From Bacillota bacterium (GTDB taxonomy: Bacteria > Bacillota > UBA994): DNA of 20,421 nucleotides. Shown piece by piece: positions 6,097 through 13,818 of this stretch; the stretch's first letter is position 1; each line of letters begins with the position of its first letter. The notes beneath the pieces were generated by a model, which had not been told where the DNA came from, did not search any database, and saw nothing but the letters and a program-made list of their open reading frames with translations. Where the stretch lies: contig QLUS01000016.1 of assembly GCA_018725535.1 (NCBI GenBank), forward strand, positions 1-20,421, in the 5' to 3' direction. A program made the translations under genes and the position numbers.

Positions 6097-7359
6097 TTAC
6101 AAATCCTCGGCTAACTCAACAGCCGAGGTGATAATGCTTTCCCATACACGGATAGCCCGCTCTACTTCAGCAGCCGTAATAACTAGCGGCGGCTCGATGC
6201 GAATTACTTTTGGGTTGTTCAGCGTATAGGCCGCGAGGATTTTGTTGTTTACCAATTCGGAAATGGCAAAGCCTGCATACCCCTCATGCGTGAATTCCAG
6301 CCCGATAATCAGTCCTTGTCCGCGCACCTCTGCCAGAACCCCCGGGTAGCGTGCTTGCATTGCTCGAAGTGCCTCAAGGAACCTCATTCCCATTACGGTA
6401 GCGTTTTCGCACAAGTTTTCGTCGCGCGTGACTAGAATTGCGGCGATAGCCGCCGCACACGCCAAAGGATTGCCCCCAAAAGTGGATGTATGTAAGAAGG
6501 GTGCGTCAATAAAACTCTGCCATAGGTGCGGCTTCGCTACAATCGCGCCAATCGGCATTACCCCACCGCCTAGTGCCTTTGCCAAACACAGGATGTCTGG
6601 AACAACGTTTTCGTGCTCGACAGCAAACATCTTGCCGGTGCGACCCATGCCGGTCTGCACTTCGTCGACTATGAGCAACACGCCTCTCTGGTCGCAGATT
6701 TCGCGTATAGCGGAGAGATAACCGCATGGAGGTACGATGACGCCCCCCTCACCCTGAATCGGCTCGACAATGACAGCGGCCGTATCCTTGTCGATGGCGG
6801 CTTCGATCGCAGGAGCATCGCCAAAGGGAACATGGGCAAAGCCGTTTAGGAGAGGCTTAAAGGGTTCACGGAACAATTCGCGCCCCGTCGCGCTAAGTGA
6901 CCCCAACGACTTCCCATGGAAAGCTCCCGTGGTGGAGATTATGCCGTGTTTGCCTGTAGCTACCTTTGCCAGTTTGATCGCTGCTTCGACGGCTTCGGTG
7001 CCGCTGTTGCAGAAAAACGAGTACGTAAGGTCTCCCGGAGTCACCTCGGCTAAAAGCTCCGCTAGGTCGGCCATAGGCTTGTTTAAGAGAATCTTCGTCG
7101 GCATGGCCATGCGGTCAAGCTGCACTTTGACTGCCTGAACGACTCTAGGATGAGAATGCCCCACCCCATACATGCCGTAGCCACCCAGCAGATCGAGGTA
7201 TTCGTCCCCTTTAAAATCGGTCACCGTGCTGCCCCGCGCGGAGTGCTCCACTGTAGCCAGCCCCATGTAGCGAAAAAGCCTAGCTAAACTCGGATTAACA
7301 TAGCGTTCATACTTAGCAATCGTTTCTTCGGCAATTGCGTTGACGTCGTTGTCTACCAC
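6097..7359 (-). CDS. class III (ornithine/putrescine-type) PLP-dependent aminotransferase
   Basis: A 420-residue fold-type I enzyme that moves an amino group from a diamine or omega-amino substrate to a 2-oxo acid. The PLP lysine is Lys261 in CLAKALGGG. Asp232 in LIVDEVQTGMGRTG contacts the pyridine nitrogen, and NSGTEAVEAAIKLA (118-131) forms the phosphate-binding segment. The N-terminal NPSLARLFRYMGL resembles clostridial putrescine/aspartate-family aminotransferases more than the acetylornithine enzyme ArgD, and no arginine genes are nearby. The substrate cannot be fixed by sequence alone. The GTG start has GGAGGGG five bases upstream. A TACAAT box lies at 7426-7431 on this strand but with a poor -35. 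Confidence 0.88.
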   Translation of the reverse strand: MVDNDVNAIAEETIAKYERYVNPSLARLFRYMGLATVEHSARGSTVTDFKGDEYLDLLGGYGMYGVGHSHPRVVQAVKVQLDRMAMPTKILLNKPMADLAELLAEVTPGDLTYSFFCNSGTEAVEAAIKLAKVATGKHGIISTTGAFHGKSLGSLSATGRELFREPFKPLLNGFAHVPFGDAPAIEAAIDKDTAAVIVEPIQGEGGVIVPPCGYLSAIREICDQRGVLLIVDEVQTGMGRTGKMFAVEHENVVPDILCLAKALGGGVMPIGAIVAKPHLWQSFIDAPFLHTSTFGGNPLACAAAIAAILVTRDENLCENATVMGMRFLEALRAMQARYPGVLAEVRGQGLIIGLEFTHEGYAGFAISELVNNKILAAYTLNNPKVIRIEPPLVITAAEVERAIRVWESIITSAVELAEDL

Positions 7360-7472
7360 ATTTTCCCCTCCTCATGCGCTAGTGAACTCCACAAACTTCC
7401 ATGGTTAAGAAAGTTCATTAATCAAATTGTACACCACATCGTGCACAAAGAAAAGCGCATGCAAAGGGAAAT

Positions 7473-7514
7473 GAGAGGTCTTCGCTTGGATAAATTTCCA
7501 TGTGAAGACCTCTC
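7473..7514 (-). terminator. long hairpin between tRNA-Pro(GGG) and the aminotransferase
   Basis: Perfect 11-base inverted repeat GAGAGGTCTTC/GAAGACCTCTC, extended inward by C-G and TGGA/TCCA pairs around a six-base loop. On the minus strand it follows tRNA-Pro and is trailed by ATTTCCCTTT, a weak U-rich tail, so it most likely ends that transcript. The lack of a clean T-run leaves room for another role. Confidence 0.5.
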
Positions 7515-7553
7515 AAACTATGCGGCTAATATTGGGTTGACCAACATAAAGAC

Positions 7554-7631
7554 TGGTCGGGCTGACAGGACTTGAACCTGCGGCCTCATGCACCCCAAGC
7601 ATGCGCGCTAGCCAAACTGCGCTACAGCCCG
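7554..7631 (-). tRNA. tRNA-Pro (anticodon GGG)
   Basis: Read leftward from 7631. Acceptor CGGGCTG pairs with CAGCCCG, then A and encoded CCA. Stem CATGC/GCATG holds the loop TTGGGGT (anticodon GGG). The T arm is GCAGG-TTCAAGT-CCTGT. It is a monocistronic gene with its own promoter and complements the TGG isoacceptor at 4565. Confidence 0.96.
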
Positions 7632-7641
7632 CCGCTTGCTC

Positions 7642-7670
7642 ATTATAGCTTAGAGTGCTGATTTGCGCAA
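7642..7670 (-). promoter_or_regulatory. sigma-A type promoter of tRNA-Pro(GGG)
   Basis: On the minus strand, TTGCGC (7665-7670), a 17-base spacer, and a perfect TATAAT (7642-7647). The tRNA begins ten bases downstream of the -10 box. Confidence 0.85.
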
Positions 7671-7701
7671 GCAAAAAATCCAATGCCAGACGTCCGCTAG
7701 G

Positions 7702-9054
7702 CTAGAGGATAATGGCGATTAGTCCGCCGCTGCCTTCATTAATGATGCGCTGTAGGCATTCGCGCAGTTTCTCCTGCGCATTGTCAGGCATCGTAAGGAG
7801 CTTGTTTTGAATGCCATCACGCACGAGGTGATGCAGTGACTTGCCAAAAATATTGGCACCCCACAGCTTCTCCGGGCTGCCCTCGAGCTCGTCGACGAGG
7901 TATTTGATCCGGACGATTTCGGGCTGATCTAAGGACATTTCCTCCAGACTCGGTGGGGCGATGCCGTAGCCTTGGTTCCGTGCATCGCGGAACGCGTCGC
8001 GGATGCGGTCAAATTCGCGGTTAGACTGCGTCAATAAACGCATCAGCCTAAGAATGGTGTCTTGGCCCCTGATCTCCTAGCCAGCCGCCTCAGATAGGGC
8101 GTCGTAATAAAGGTGCTCCGGAGCAGTAACCTCTACGCTGGCCACTCCTTTAGCTAGGTCCATGTTTTGCAGGAGGACTTCCTGTACGGCATCGCAGAGA
8201 CTAAGTTCCAGAATGAGGTCATCTATGTCTCTAAGCCTACGCACGAGCTTCACGCCTTCGGCCACAGCTTCCTCGAGCTTAACTCTAAGCCAGTGCTTGT
8301 TGTCAAGTACCGTTACCCATGTGGGCAGAGCTACGTTAGCCTCTCGCACCGGGAACTCGTACAGTGCTTCTTTCAGGATGGTGGCTATGTCCTCCTCGGT
8401 CATTCTCGCGCAATTGACGGGCAACACCGCGACCCCGTACTTGCTTTCTAGCTCGTCGCGTAAGAGGAGCGTGTCGGGCGAAGTAGGCTGACTTGAATTC
8501 AAGAGGATCAAGAAGGGTTTGTTTAGCTGGCGCAGTTCGCTAACTACGCGTTCTTCAGCGGGAACAAATTCGGCCCGCGCTAGGTCGGGAAAAGAGCCGT
8601 CGGTGGTGACCACAAGGCCTACCGTGGAGTGCTCGTCTATCACTTTCTGTGTGCCCATCTCGGCCGCCTCTTCAAAGGTGACGGGTTCAGTCACCCAAGG
8701 TGTCTGCACCATACGCGGACCGTTTTCATCCATATACCCGCGCGCCTTTGACGGTATAGCCTACGCAGTCCACCAACCTGACTCTCGCAGCCAAGCCAGG
8801 CGAAAGCGTCAGTTCAACCGCTTCGTCCGGAATGAACTTGGGCTCCACAGTCATAATCGTCCGACCGGCCCCGCTCTGCGGCAGCTCATCGCGCGTGCTC
8901 CCTAACATGCTCATCGTCTATGTTAGGGAGCACTACTAGCTCCATGAACCTTTTAATGAAGGTAGACTTGCCGCTGCGAACTGGCCCCACAATGCCAAGG
9001 TATATCTCCGCCTGTTCGCTCAGCAATATCTTTGAGTAAATCGAACTTCTCCAT
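7702..9054 (-). pseudogene. spoIVA: decayed spoIVA (stage IV sporulation protein A, spore-coat basement ATPase)
   Basis: Joining frames gives a clear SpoIVA. The N-terminus is MEKFDLLKDIAERTGGDI. The Walker A is GPVRSGKSTF, then come DELPQSGAGRTIM and LVDCVGYTV, and the conserved end is INEGSGGLIAIIL. The gene cannot make this protein. The frame changes near 9001-9010 (TATA tract), near 8891 (GCGCG) and near 8741-8746 (CGCGCG). An in-frame TAG lies at 8077-8079, where SpoIVA normally has a sense codon before EIRG. Around 7905-7915, PEIVR runs straight into the YLVDELEG segment, skipping about 40 residues present in Bacillus SpoIVA. In intact form the protein polymerises on the forespore surface using ATP. 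It sits directly after gpsA, its usual place. Several independent lesions make sequencing error unlikely. Confidence 0.93.
8895..8933. repeat. perfect 14-base inverted repeat inside the spoIVA remnant
   Basis: GTGCTCCCTAACAT (8895-8908) and its exact reverse complement (8920-8933) flank an 11-base loop. It falls in the stretch encoding VLPNIDDEHVREHAR, next to the frameshift near 8891. Confidence 0.9.
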
Positions 9055-9154
9055 GTGCACCCGCTCCCCCCATTCCAAACACCGCAAGGCCACCACCTGC
9101 AAGGCTTGGTCAGTACAATATATTCGGAAGGATTGCGGATATAACTAGGCATTC

Positions 9155-10159
9155 TCAAATTAGGTATTCTTCTGTCTCGTTCTTCTTATTTCGCGTCATC
9201 AATTCCATGACGGCCTCGCGCGGATCGCGCTGGTTAAACAAAACATCATACAAAGCTTCCGTGATGGGCATTTCTATCCTTTGTTCCTGCGCAAGCTGAT
9301 ACGCCGCGCGTGTCGTATTAACGCCCTCGATAACCATGTGAGTAGAGCCCTGCACCTGTGCGAGCGTCCTCCCCTGCCCTAGCGCCAAGCCAGCACGGCG
9401 GTTACGGCTGTGGGCACTGGTGCAAGTTACTATTAAGTCGCCCATACCTGACAGCCCGGCGAAAGTAGAAACCTCAGCTCCCAAGGCTTTCCCTAGGCGC
9501 ACGATTTCGGTCATGCCGCGCGTCATGAGGGCGGCCTTAGTGTTGTCGCCGTACTCAAGGCCATCAATGACCCCAGCGGCAAGAGCGATTACATTCTTCA
9601 GGGCACCGCCTAGCTCTACACCGATGAGGTCAGGGCTGGTGTAGACGCGAAAAGAGTCGGTCATCAAGGCACGCTGCGCAGCTCTCGCAAACGAAACGTC
9701 TGGTGAGGCGACTACTGCGGCCGAGGGAATCCCCCGCCCTACCTCCAAAGCGATGTTAGGGCCGGAAAGAACGGCCAGAGGGTGAGCCTTGCCAAACACC
9801 TCGCTTAACACCAAGGACAAACGCATATTAGTGCCAAACTCCAAGCCTTTAGCCGCACTAACTATGGGCGTGCCGCGCGGCAAGTGCACACGCAGTAATC
9901 CGGCCGTGACCCGCACAAAAGCTGAGGGCACCGCAAGAATTACCAAGTCGCACCTCGCGAAGTGAGTAAAAGTGTCAACTGGGGCTACGTTCTCGGGCAG
10001 CCTAACTCCGGGCAGGAAGCTCGAATTAGCGCGGTGGAGGCGAATTTCCTCGCGCACCGCTTCCTCACGCACCCACATTACTACCTCGTGTGCATTCTTG
10101 GCGACCACGGAAGCAAGCGCAGTGCCCCAGCCCCCTCCGCCTACGATGCCGATTTTCAT
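9155..10159 (-). CDS. gpsA: glycerol-3-phosphate dehydrogenase [NAD(P)+]
   Basis: Reduces dihydroxyacetone phosphate to sn-glycerol 3-phosphate for phospholipid synthesis in the cytoplasm. The 334 residues are full family length. The N-terminal Rossmann motif is IGIVGGGGWGTALA. SAAKGLE and LSGPNIALEV are typical of the family. The catalytic lysine is in GGALKNVIALAAG near residue 192, followed by GLSGMGDLIVTCTSAHSRNRR. It begins 31 bases after der and ends 100 bases before the spoIVA start. der-gpsA-spoIVA is a common order in spore-formers. The frame is intact although its downstream neighbour is destroyed. Confidence 0.97.
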   Translation of the reverse strand: MKIGIVGGGGWGTALASVVAKNAHEVVMWVREEAVREEIRLHRANSSFLPGVRLPENVAPVDTFTHFARCDLVILAVPSAFVRVTAGLLRVHLPRGTPIVSAAKGLEFGTNMRLSLVLSEVFGKAHPLAVLSGPNIALEVGRGIPSAAVVASPDVSFARAAQRALMTDSFRVYTSPDLIGVELGGALKNVIALAAGVIDGLEYGDNTKAALMTRGMTEIVRLGKALGAEVSTFAGLSGMGDLIVTCTSAHSRNRRAGLALGQGRTLAQVQGSTHMVIEGVNTTRAAYQLAQEQRIEMPITEALYDVLFNQRDPREAVMELMTRNKKNETEEYLI

Positions 10160-10190
10160 AACTACTCCCCTAATCTCACCATAGCGAGTG

Positions 10191-11498
10191 TTACACTTTC
10201 TTGCGCGTCAGCAAGCGAATGGAGGTACCCGAGAACCCGTACACCGCACGAATACGGTTCTCAAGAAAGCGAAGGTAGCTAAAGTGCATGAGCAGAGGGT
10301 CGTTGACAAAGAAAAGGAAGGTGGGCGGCTTGATGTCGGTCTGCGTCACATAGCCAATCTTTAGTTTCTTGCCGCGCACTTGCGGCGGAGGGGTCACCAC
10401 TGTGGCTTCCGTAACTAGTTCCATCAATACCGAGGCCCGGACGCGCTTTGTCTGTTCAGCGTGCACACTAGACACCAACTCTAATATCTTAAGTACGCGC
10501 TGCCCCGTTTTCGCTGAGACAAAGATGCAGGGCGCATACTCTGCAAACTGAAGTTCCGCGTAGACTTCCTGCTTGAACTTGTCGGCAGTCCAGTCATCCT
10601 TGACAACAAGATCCCACTTGTTAATGACAAAAATAATGCCCTTACCCTTTTCATGTGCATAGCCAATAATCTTTTTGTCTTGCTCAAGGACGCCTTCTGT
10701 AGCGTCTAACACCATCAAACAGATATCGGCCTTCTCAACCGCGCGCAGACTACGCATAACACTGTAGCGCTCGATATCTTCCTTGACCTTGGCTTGCTTG
10801 CGCAGGCCCGCCGTGTCAACAATCACGTACTTGCTGTTTCCCCGCTCAAAATATGTATCGACGGCATCGCGCGTCGTGCCGGGGATATCACTTACAATGA
10901 CGCGGTCTTCCCCAAGGATGGCATTAACAAGGGAAGACTTCCCTACATTGGGGCGTCCCATCACGGTGAGTTTCACTATGTCATCACTGTAGCCATGTTC
11001 GTCGGCTGCGGGGAGCCGTGCGACAATGAGGTCAAGCAGGTCGCCAATGTTTATGCCGTTAGCAGCAGAGATTGGCAGGGGTTCACCCAGTCCCAGACGG
11101 AAAAAGTCTGCGGCGTGGGGGAAAAGTGCTGGCACATCAAGTTTGTTGGCGACCAAAAGAACAGGCTTCTGTGTATGGCGCAAGATGCGCGCTACTTCTT
11201 CGTCAGCCGCCGTCACACCTTGCCTGCCGTCGACGAGTAAGACAATGAGGTCGGCTTCCTCTATAGCCACCTCTGCCTGCAGGCGCATCTGCTTGAATAT
11301 AACGTCCTCGGACAGCGTGTCGATGCCGCCGGTATCTACCAGCGTAAACCGCCTATCAGTCCACTCTACCTCCGCGTAGAGACGGTCGCGCGTAACCCCA
11401 GGTGTGTCTTCCACGATGGAGATACGCTTGCCCACCAAGTAATTAAACAACGTCGACTTCCCCACATTAGGTCGGCCGACAATCGCGACAAAAGCCAT
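10191..11498 (-). CDS. der: ribosome biogenesis GTPase Der (EngA)
   Basis: Essential double GTPase that helps mature the 50S ribosomal subunit. The first G domain has GRPNVGKST (8-16), DTPGVTRD, VDTGG and NKLD. The second has GRPNVGKSS near 180, DIPGTTRD, DTAG and NKWD. The C-terminal KH-like domain ends in FSGTSIRLLTRKK. At 435 residues it is full length. The ATG has GAGGAGTG upstream, and that sequence overlaps the end of the DUF512 gene, so the two are co-translated. Confidence 0.98.
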   Translation of the reverse strand: MAFVAIVGRPNVGKSTLFNYLVGKRISIVEDTPGVTRDRLYAEVEWTDRRFTLVDTGGIDTLSEDVIFKQMRLQAEVAIEEADLIVLLVDGRQGVTAADEEVARILRHTQKPVLLVANKLDVPALFPHAADFFRLGLGEPLPISAANGINIGDLLDLIVARLPAADEHGYSDDIVKLTVMGRPNVGKSSLVNAILGEDRVIVSDIPGTTRDAVDTYFERGNSKYVIVDTAGLRKQAKVKEDIERYSVMRSLRAVEKADICLMVLDATEGVLEQDKKIIGYAHEKGKGIIFVINKWDLVVKDDWTADKFKQEVYAELQFAEYAPCIFVSAKTGQRVLKILELVSSVHAEQTKRVRASVLMELVTEATVVTPPPQVRGKKLKIGYVTQTDIKPPTFLFFVNDPLLMHFSYLRFLENRIRAVYGFSGTSIRLLTRKKV

Positions 11499-11504
11499 CC
11501 GCGT

Positions 11505-12806
11505 TCACTCCTCTTCGGTTATGCGGGCTAGTTCTTTCCCCTGCGTCGCACAAGCAATAAGTACAAGTTGCGGGAAATGCGAACTTAACTCACTAAACGT
11601 TACGCCATCAAGAAACGAGCCAGCGCGCAGACAGACATCCGGAATAAGTACCGTCGTATTGGGCTTAAGCAAAGCAGTCTCCAGCGCTGTCTTGATGTCT
11701 TCTCCGCCGAGCAGGCCAGTAACAGTAACCTGCCCCCCAAAGAGCTTGTTTCGGGCTACTACAAGGTCTACCGCTCCGCCGTCTCGATTGACCACTTGCT
11801 GCAGACTGCGCATAACGAACTCCGCGCTTTCACCTGTGACCCAAGTTACAGGGCGCAAGCGGGCACGTTTGCGCCGTCCCCTCGCCCATTCGCCGCGAAA
11901 ATCGTCGATAAATGAGCGGCACAACCCCACGCCGTTCTCTAATTGTGGATAGCCATCGTACCACGTATGGCGCGGGAAGTCTGCATGTGCCACCACATAG
12001 AACTCATCTGCCGCATGAACCACAATGACACCATGTTTGCGCCGCATGCGCTTGCCAAACTCCGTCACCTCTCTGAGCACGGTTCGCGCAGAATTCGCAT
12101 CAAACCCGGAAAGCGTCGTGAGCCCAGAGCGGTAGCCAGTAAGCCCGACCGGCACTACCGCCACGGATTCCACTCCGGGGTAAAGTGCCGTAAGGTCACG
12201 CAAGCTCTGTATAAGCTCCGGCCCATCGTTAAGCCCCGGCACTAGAACGAGCTGAGCGTGGACAGCGATTCCGTGCGAAACCAGCTCTTTTATCTGCTCC
12301 ATCACAGCAGCAGCTCTAGGGTTCTGCATGATATAGGCACGCAGACCGGGGTTAGTGCTGTGAACAGACACATAGATGGGAGAAATGCGCTCGCTCAGTA
12401 GGCGCTGCCAGTTCTCCGCATCGATGTTTGTCAGGCTTACAAAGGAACCATACACCAGCGAAAGCCGATAATCATCGTCCTTTACGTAGAGAGTATCGCG
12501 CTGGCCTTTGGGCATCTGCCGCACAAAGCAAAACACGCAGTTGTTCTGGCAGGTGTGTAGCCGATCGATGGTAGGAGACTCAAATTCGAGGCCAATGTCC
12601 GCCCCGGACTCATGCTTGACAATGTAAGTTTGTTCGCATTCATGCATATCGCGGGCTACAATACGCATTACCGGCGCAGCTAGAGCATGCTTCCAGTCGA
12701 TAATATCTCTTACTGCCTTGCCGTTAACGCTGACAATACAATGTCCAATGTCAAGTCCCACACGCGCGGCGGGCGAAGCAGGCAATATTCCCGTAATTCT
12801 GTGCAC
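11505..12806 (-). CDS. PDZ/radical-SAM DUF512 family protein
   Basis: Protein of 433 residues: an N-terminal PDZ-like domain (about 1-60, SPAARVGLDIGHCIVSVNG), a radical-SAM-like region with the iron-sulfur motif CQNNCVFCF (CX3CX2C) near residue 90, and a C-terminal DUF512 domain. The reaction is not known. The family is widespread in Clostridia next to der, as here. The ORF is open to a GTG at 12827, but the GTG at 12806 is preferred: GGAGG lies five bases upstream, family N-termini begin here, and the promoter at 12839-12867 would start transcription almost on the earlier codon. It ends seven bases before der. Confidence 0.88.
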   Translation of the reverse strand: MHRITGILPASPAARVGLDIGHCIVSVNGKAVRDIIDWKHALAAPVMRIVARDMHECEQTYIVKHESGADIGLEFESPTIDRLHTCQNNCVFCFVRQMPKGQRDTLYVKDDDYRLSLVYGSFVSLTNIDAENWQRLLSERISPIYVSVHSTNPGLRAYIMQNPRAAAVMEQIKELVSHGIAVHAQLVLVPGLNDGPELIQSLRDLTALYPGVESVAVVPVGLTGYRSGLTTLSGFDANSARTVLREVTEFGKRMRRKHGVIVVHAADEFYVVAHADFPRHTWYDGYPQLENGVGLCRSFIDDFRGEWARGRRKRARLRPVTWVTGESAEFVMRSLQQVVNRDGGAVDLVVARNKLFGGQVTVTGLLGGEDIKTALETALLKPNTTVLIPDVCLRAGSFLDGVTFSELSSHFPQLVLIACATQGKELARITEEE

Positions 12807-12838
12807 ATAAACCTCCGTGAACGCCACTCTCAGCCCAC

Positions 12839-12867
12839 ATTATCCCCCACTGTTTATGTCACGTCAA
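12839..12867 (-). promoter_or_regulatory. sigma-A type promoter for DUF512-der-gpsA
   Basis: On the minus strand, TTGACG (12862-12867), a 17-base spacer, and GATAAT (12839-12844). The -35 box overlaps the stop codon of the decayed DUF3189 gene. The expected transcript start is near 12832, just before the chosen GTG at 12806. Confidence 0.7.
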
Positions 12868-13276
12868 GCCCGACAAACTGCCTTGACTTCGCTGACTAAG
12901 CGCACAAAGCAGTCGTACCGAGCCAAAATTCCGTACACGCACATTGGACGGCCCAGACTCACATAGCCGCAGCGTCGTGACAGAAATCCGCCAAGGCGCA
13001 CAGGGAGGCTGATGCACTGCAGCGCATCTACTATGTAAAAAGCATCCGCGCTTACTTGGCTCTCTGTGAGTACAAGGCGCAGTGCGACCAGCGTACCAGC
13101 TCGACTAGGTCCGAGTCCCGCCACATACACACTGTTTCCGTACTCATCCTCCCCAAATTTAAGCACGCGGCCTAGCTCGTGTGATGACCCTTGGTCAAAG
13201 TTTGGTAGGGACATATCTCGTGTGCAGACGGACGCGACAGGATGGGGAGCAGACCGACATGCATGCCCGCCGCTGT
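12864..13276 (-). pseudogene. decayed DUF3189 family gene, 5' end missing
   Basis: The last 113 codons read cleanly from SLPNFDQ through GEDEYGNSVYVAGLGPS, FYIVDAL and LGGFLSRRCGYVSLGRP to EVKAVCRA. This matches what I recall of DUF3189 proteins, which sit next to spoIIP in several Clostridia. Their usual start, a strand and a YHCYGGAHSS-like segment of about 20 residues, is absent. The next part (TAAGMHVGLLP, SRPSAHEI) is in another frame, with the shift near 13213 where HEI should continue into MSLP. Upstream, the frame runs into spoIIP sequence. The gene has therefore lost its start and one frame. Family function is unknown. Confidence 0.72.
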
Positions 13277-13818
13277 AGCGGCAAAAGCATCGCCTACCCT
13301 AAGGATGCCCCCGTTAGCACGAATGCTCGAGGCACCGTCACTGGGACGATAGGACTCAGCGCTGTGTGTGTGATAGACCGCAACGCGAACTTCGCGCTCC
13401 GCTGCTCTCACCAGCGGGGGCTCTGCAGAATCCGAGATTCTGCTGGAGGCAACGTCAGCCCGGCCAAACTGCTCCATAAAAGCGGCAAACCATGCTGATT
13501 GCTCTGCAATAGCCTCTGTCCGCAGGAGCCTAGCCTCAGCGCGAAAGCCGTTGATGGCAGTAACTTCATAGATGCGGTTGTCAGGAGTTTGACACATGTC
13601 CCCTAGGTACACCATACGCGCGGTATGAAACACCTCTTCTCCCGTTGGGCATCCACTATGGTAAAGTACTTGCCTTTCGGAGCGTCTTCCTCCCACTCCG
13701 GCACAACCGCGCCGCGCCAAAGGTGAGGGGAAAACCACCACGGTTCCGTTACCAATGCCAGTACCATCGCGAACACTAAAAGAAAGTAGGCGGCGAAAAT
13801 CCTACGACTCACTGCCAT
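13277..13818 (-). pseudogene. spoIIP: decayed, 3'-truncated spoIIP (stage II sporulation protein P)
   Basis: SpoIIP is a membrane-anchored peptidoglycan amidase/endopeptidase needed for engulfment. The ATG at 13818 starts a normal N-terminus: MAVSRRI, a membrane helix (residues 9-25) and KYFTIVDA. The frame breaks near 13650 by what looks like a one-base loss, then resumes as TGEEVFHTARMVYLGD. Further on come the catalytic-domain motif VAVYHTHSAESYRPSDG and GGILRVGDAFAA. There the SpoIIP similarity ends and DUF3189 sequence begins, so the rest of the amidase domain (the DIHRDA region and beyond) is gone. The start overlaps the end of the DUF1614 gene by 17 bases, a normal operon arrangement that survived the decay. 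Confidence 0.88.

Noticed and set aside
8077..8079. In-frame TAG in spoIVA as a recoded (pyrrolysine-like) codon.
   Set aside because: The same gene has three frameshifts and a large deletion, so recoding would not rescue it; no pyrrolysine genes are visible.
8741..9010. Programmed ribosomal frameshifting in spoIVA.
   Set aside because: Three shifts in one gene with no slippery heptamer or pseudoknot, plus a stop codon and an internal deletion, fit decay.
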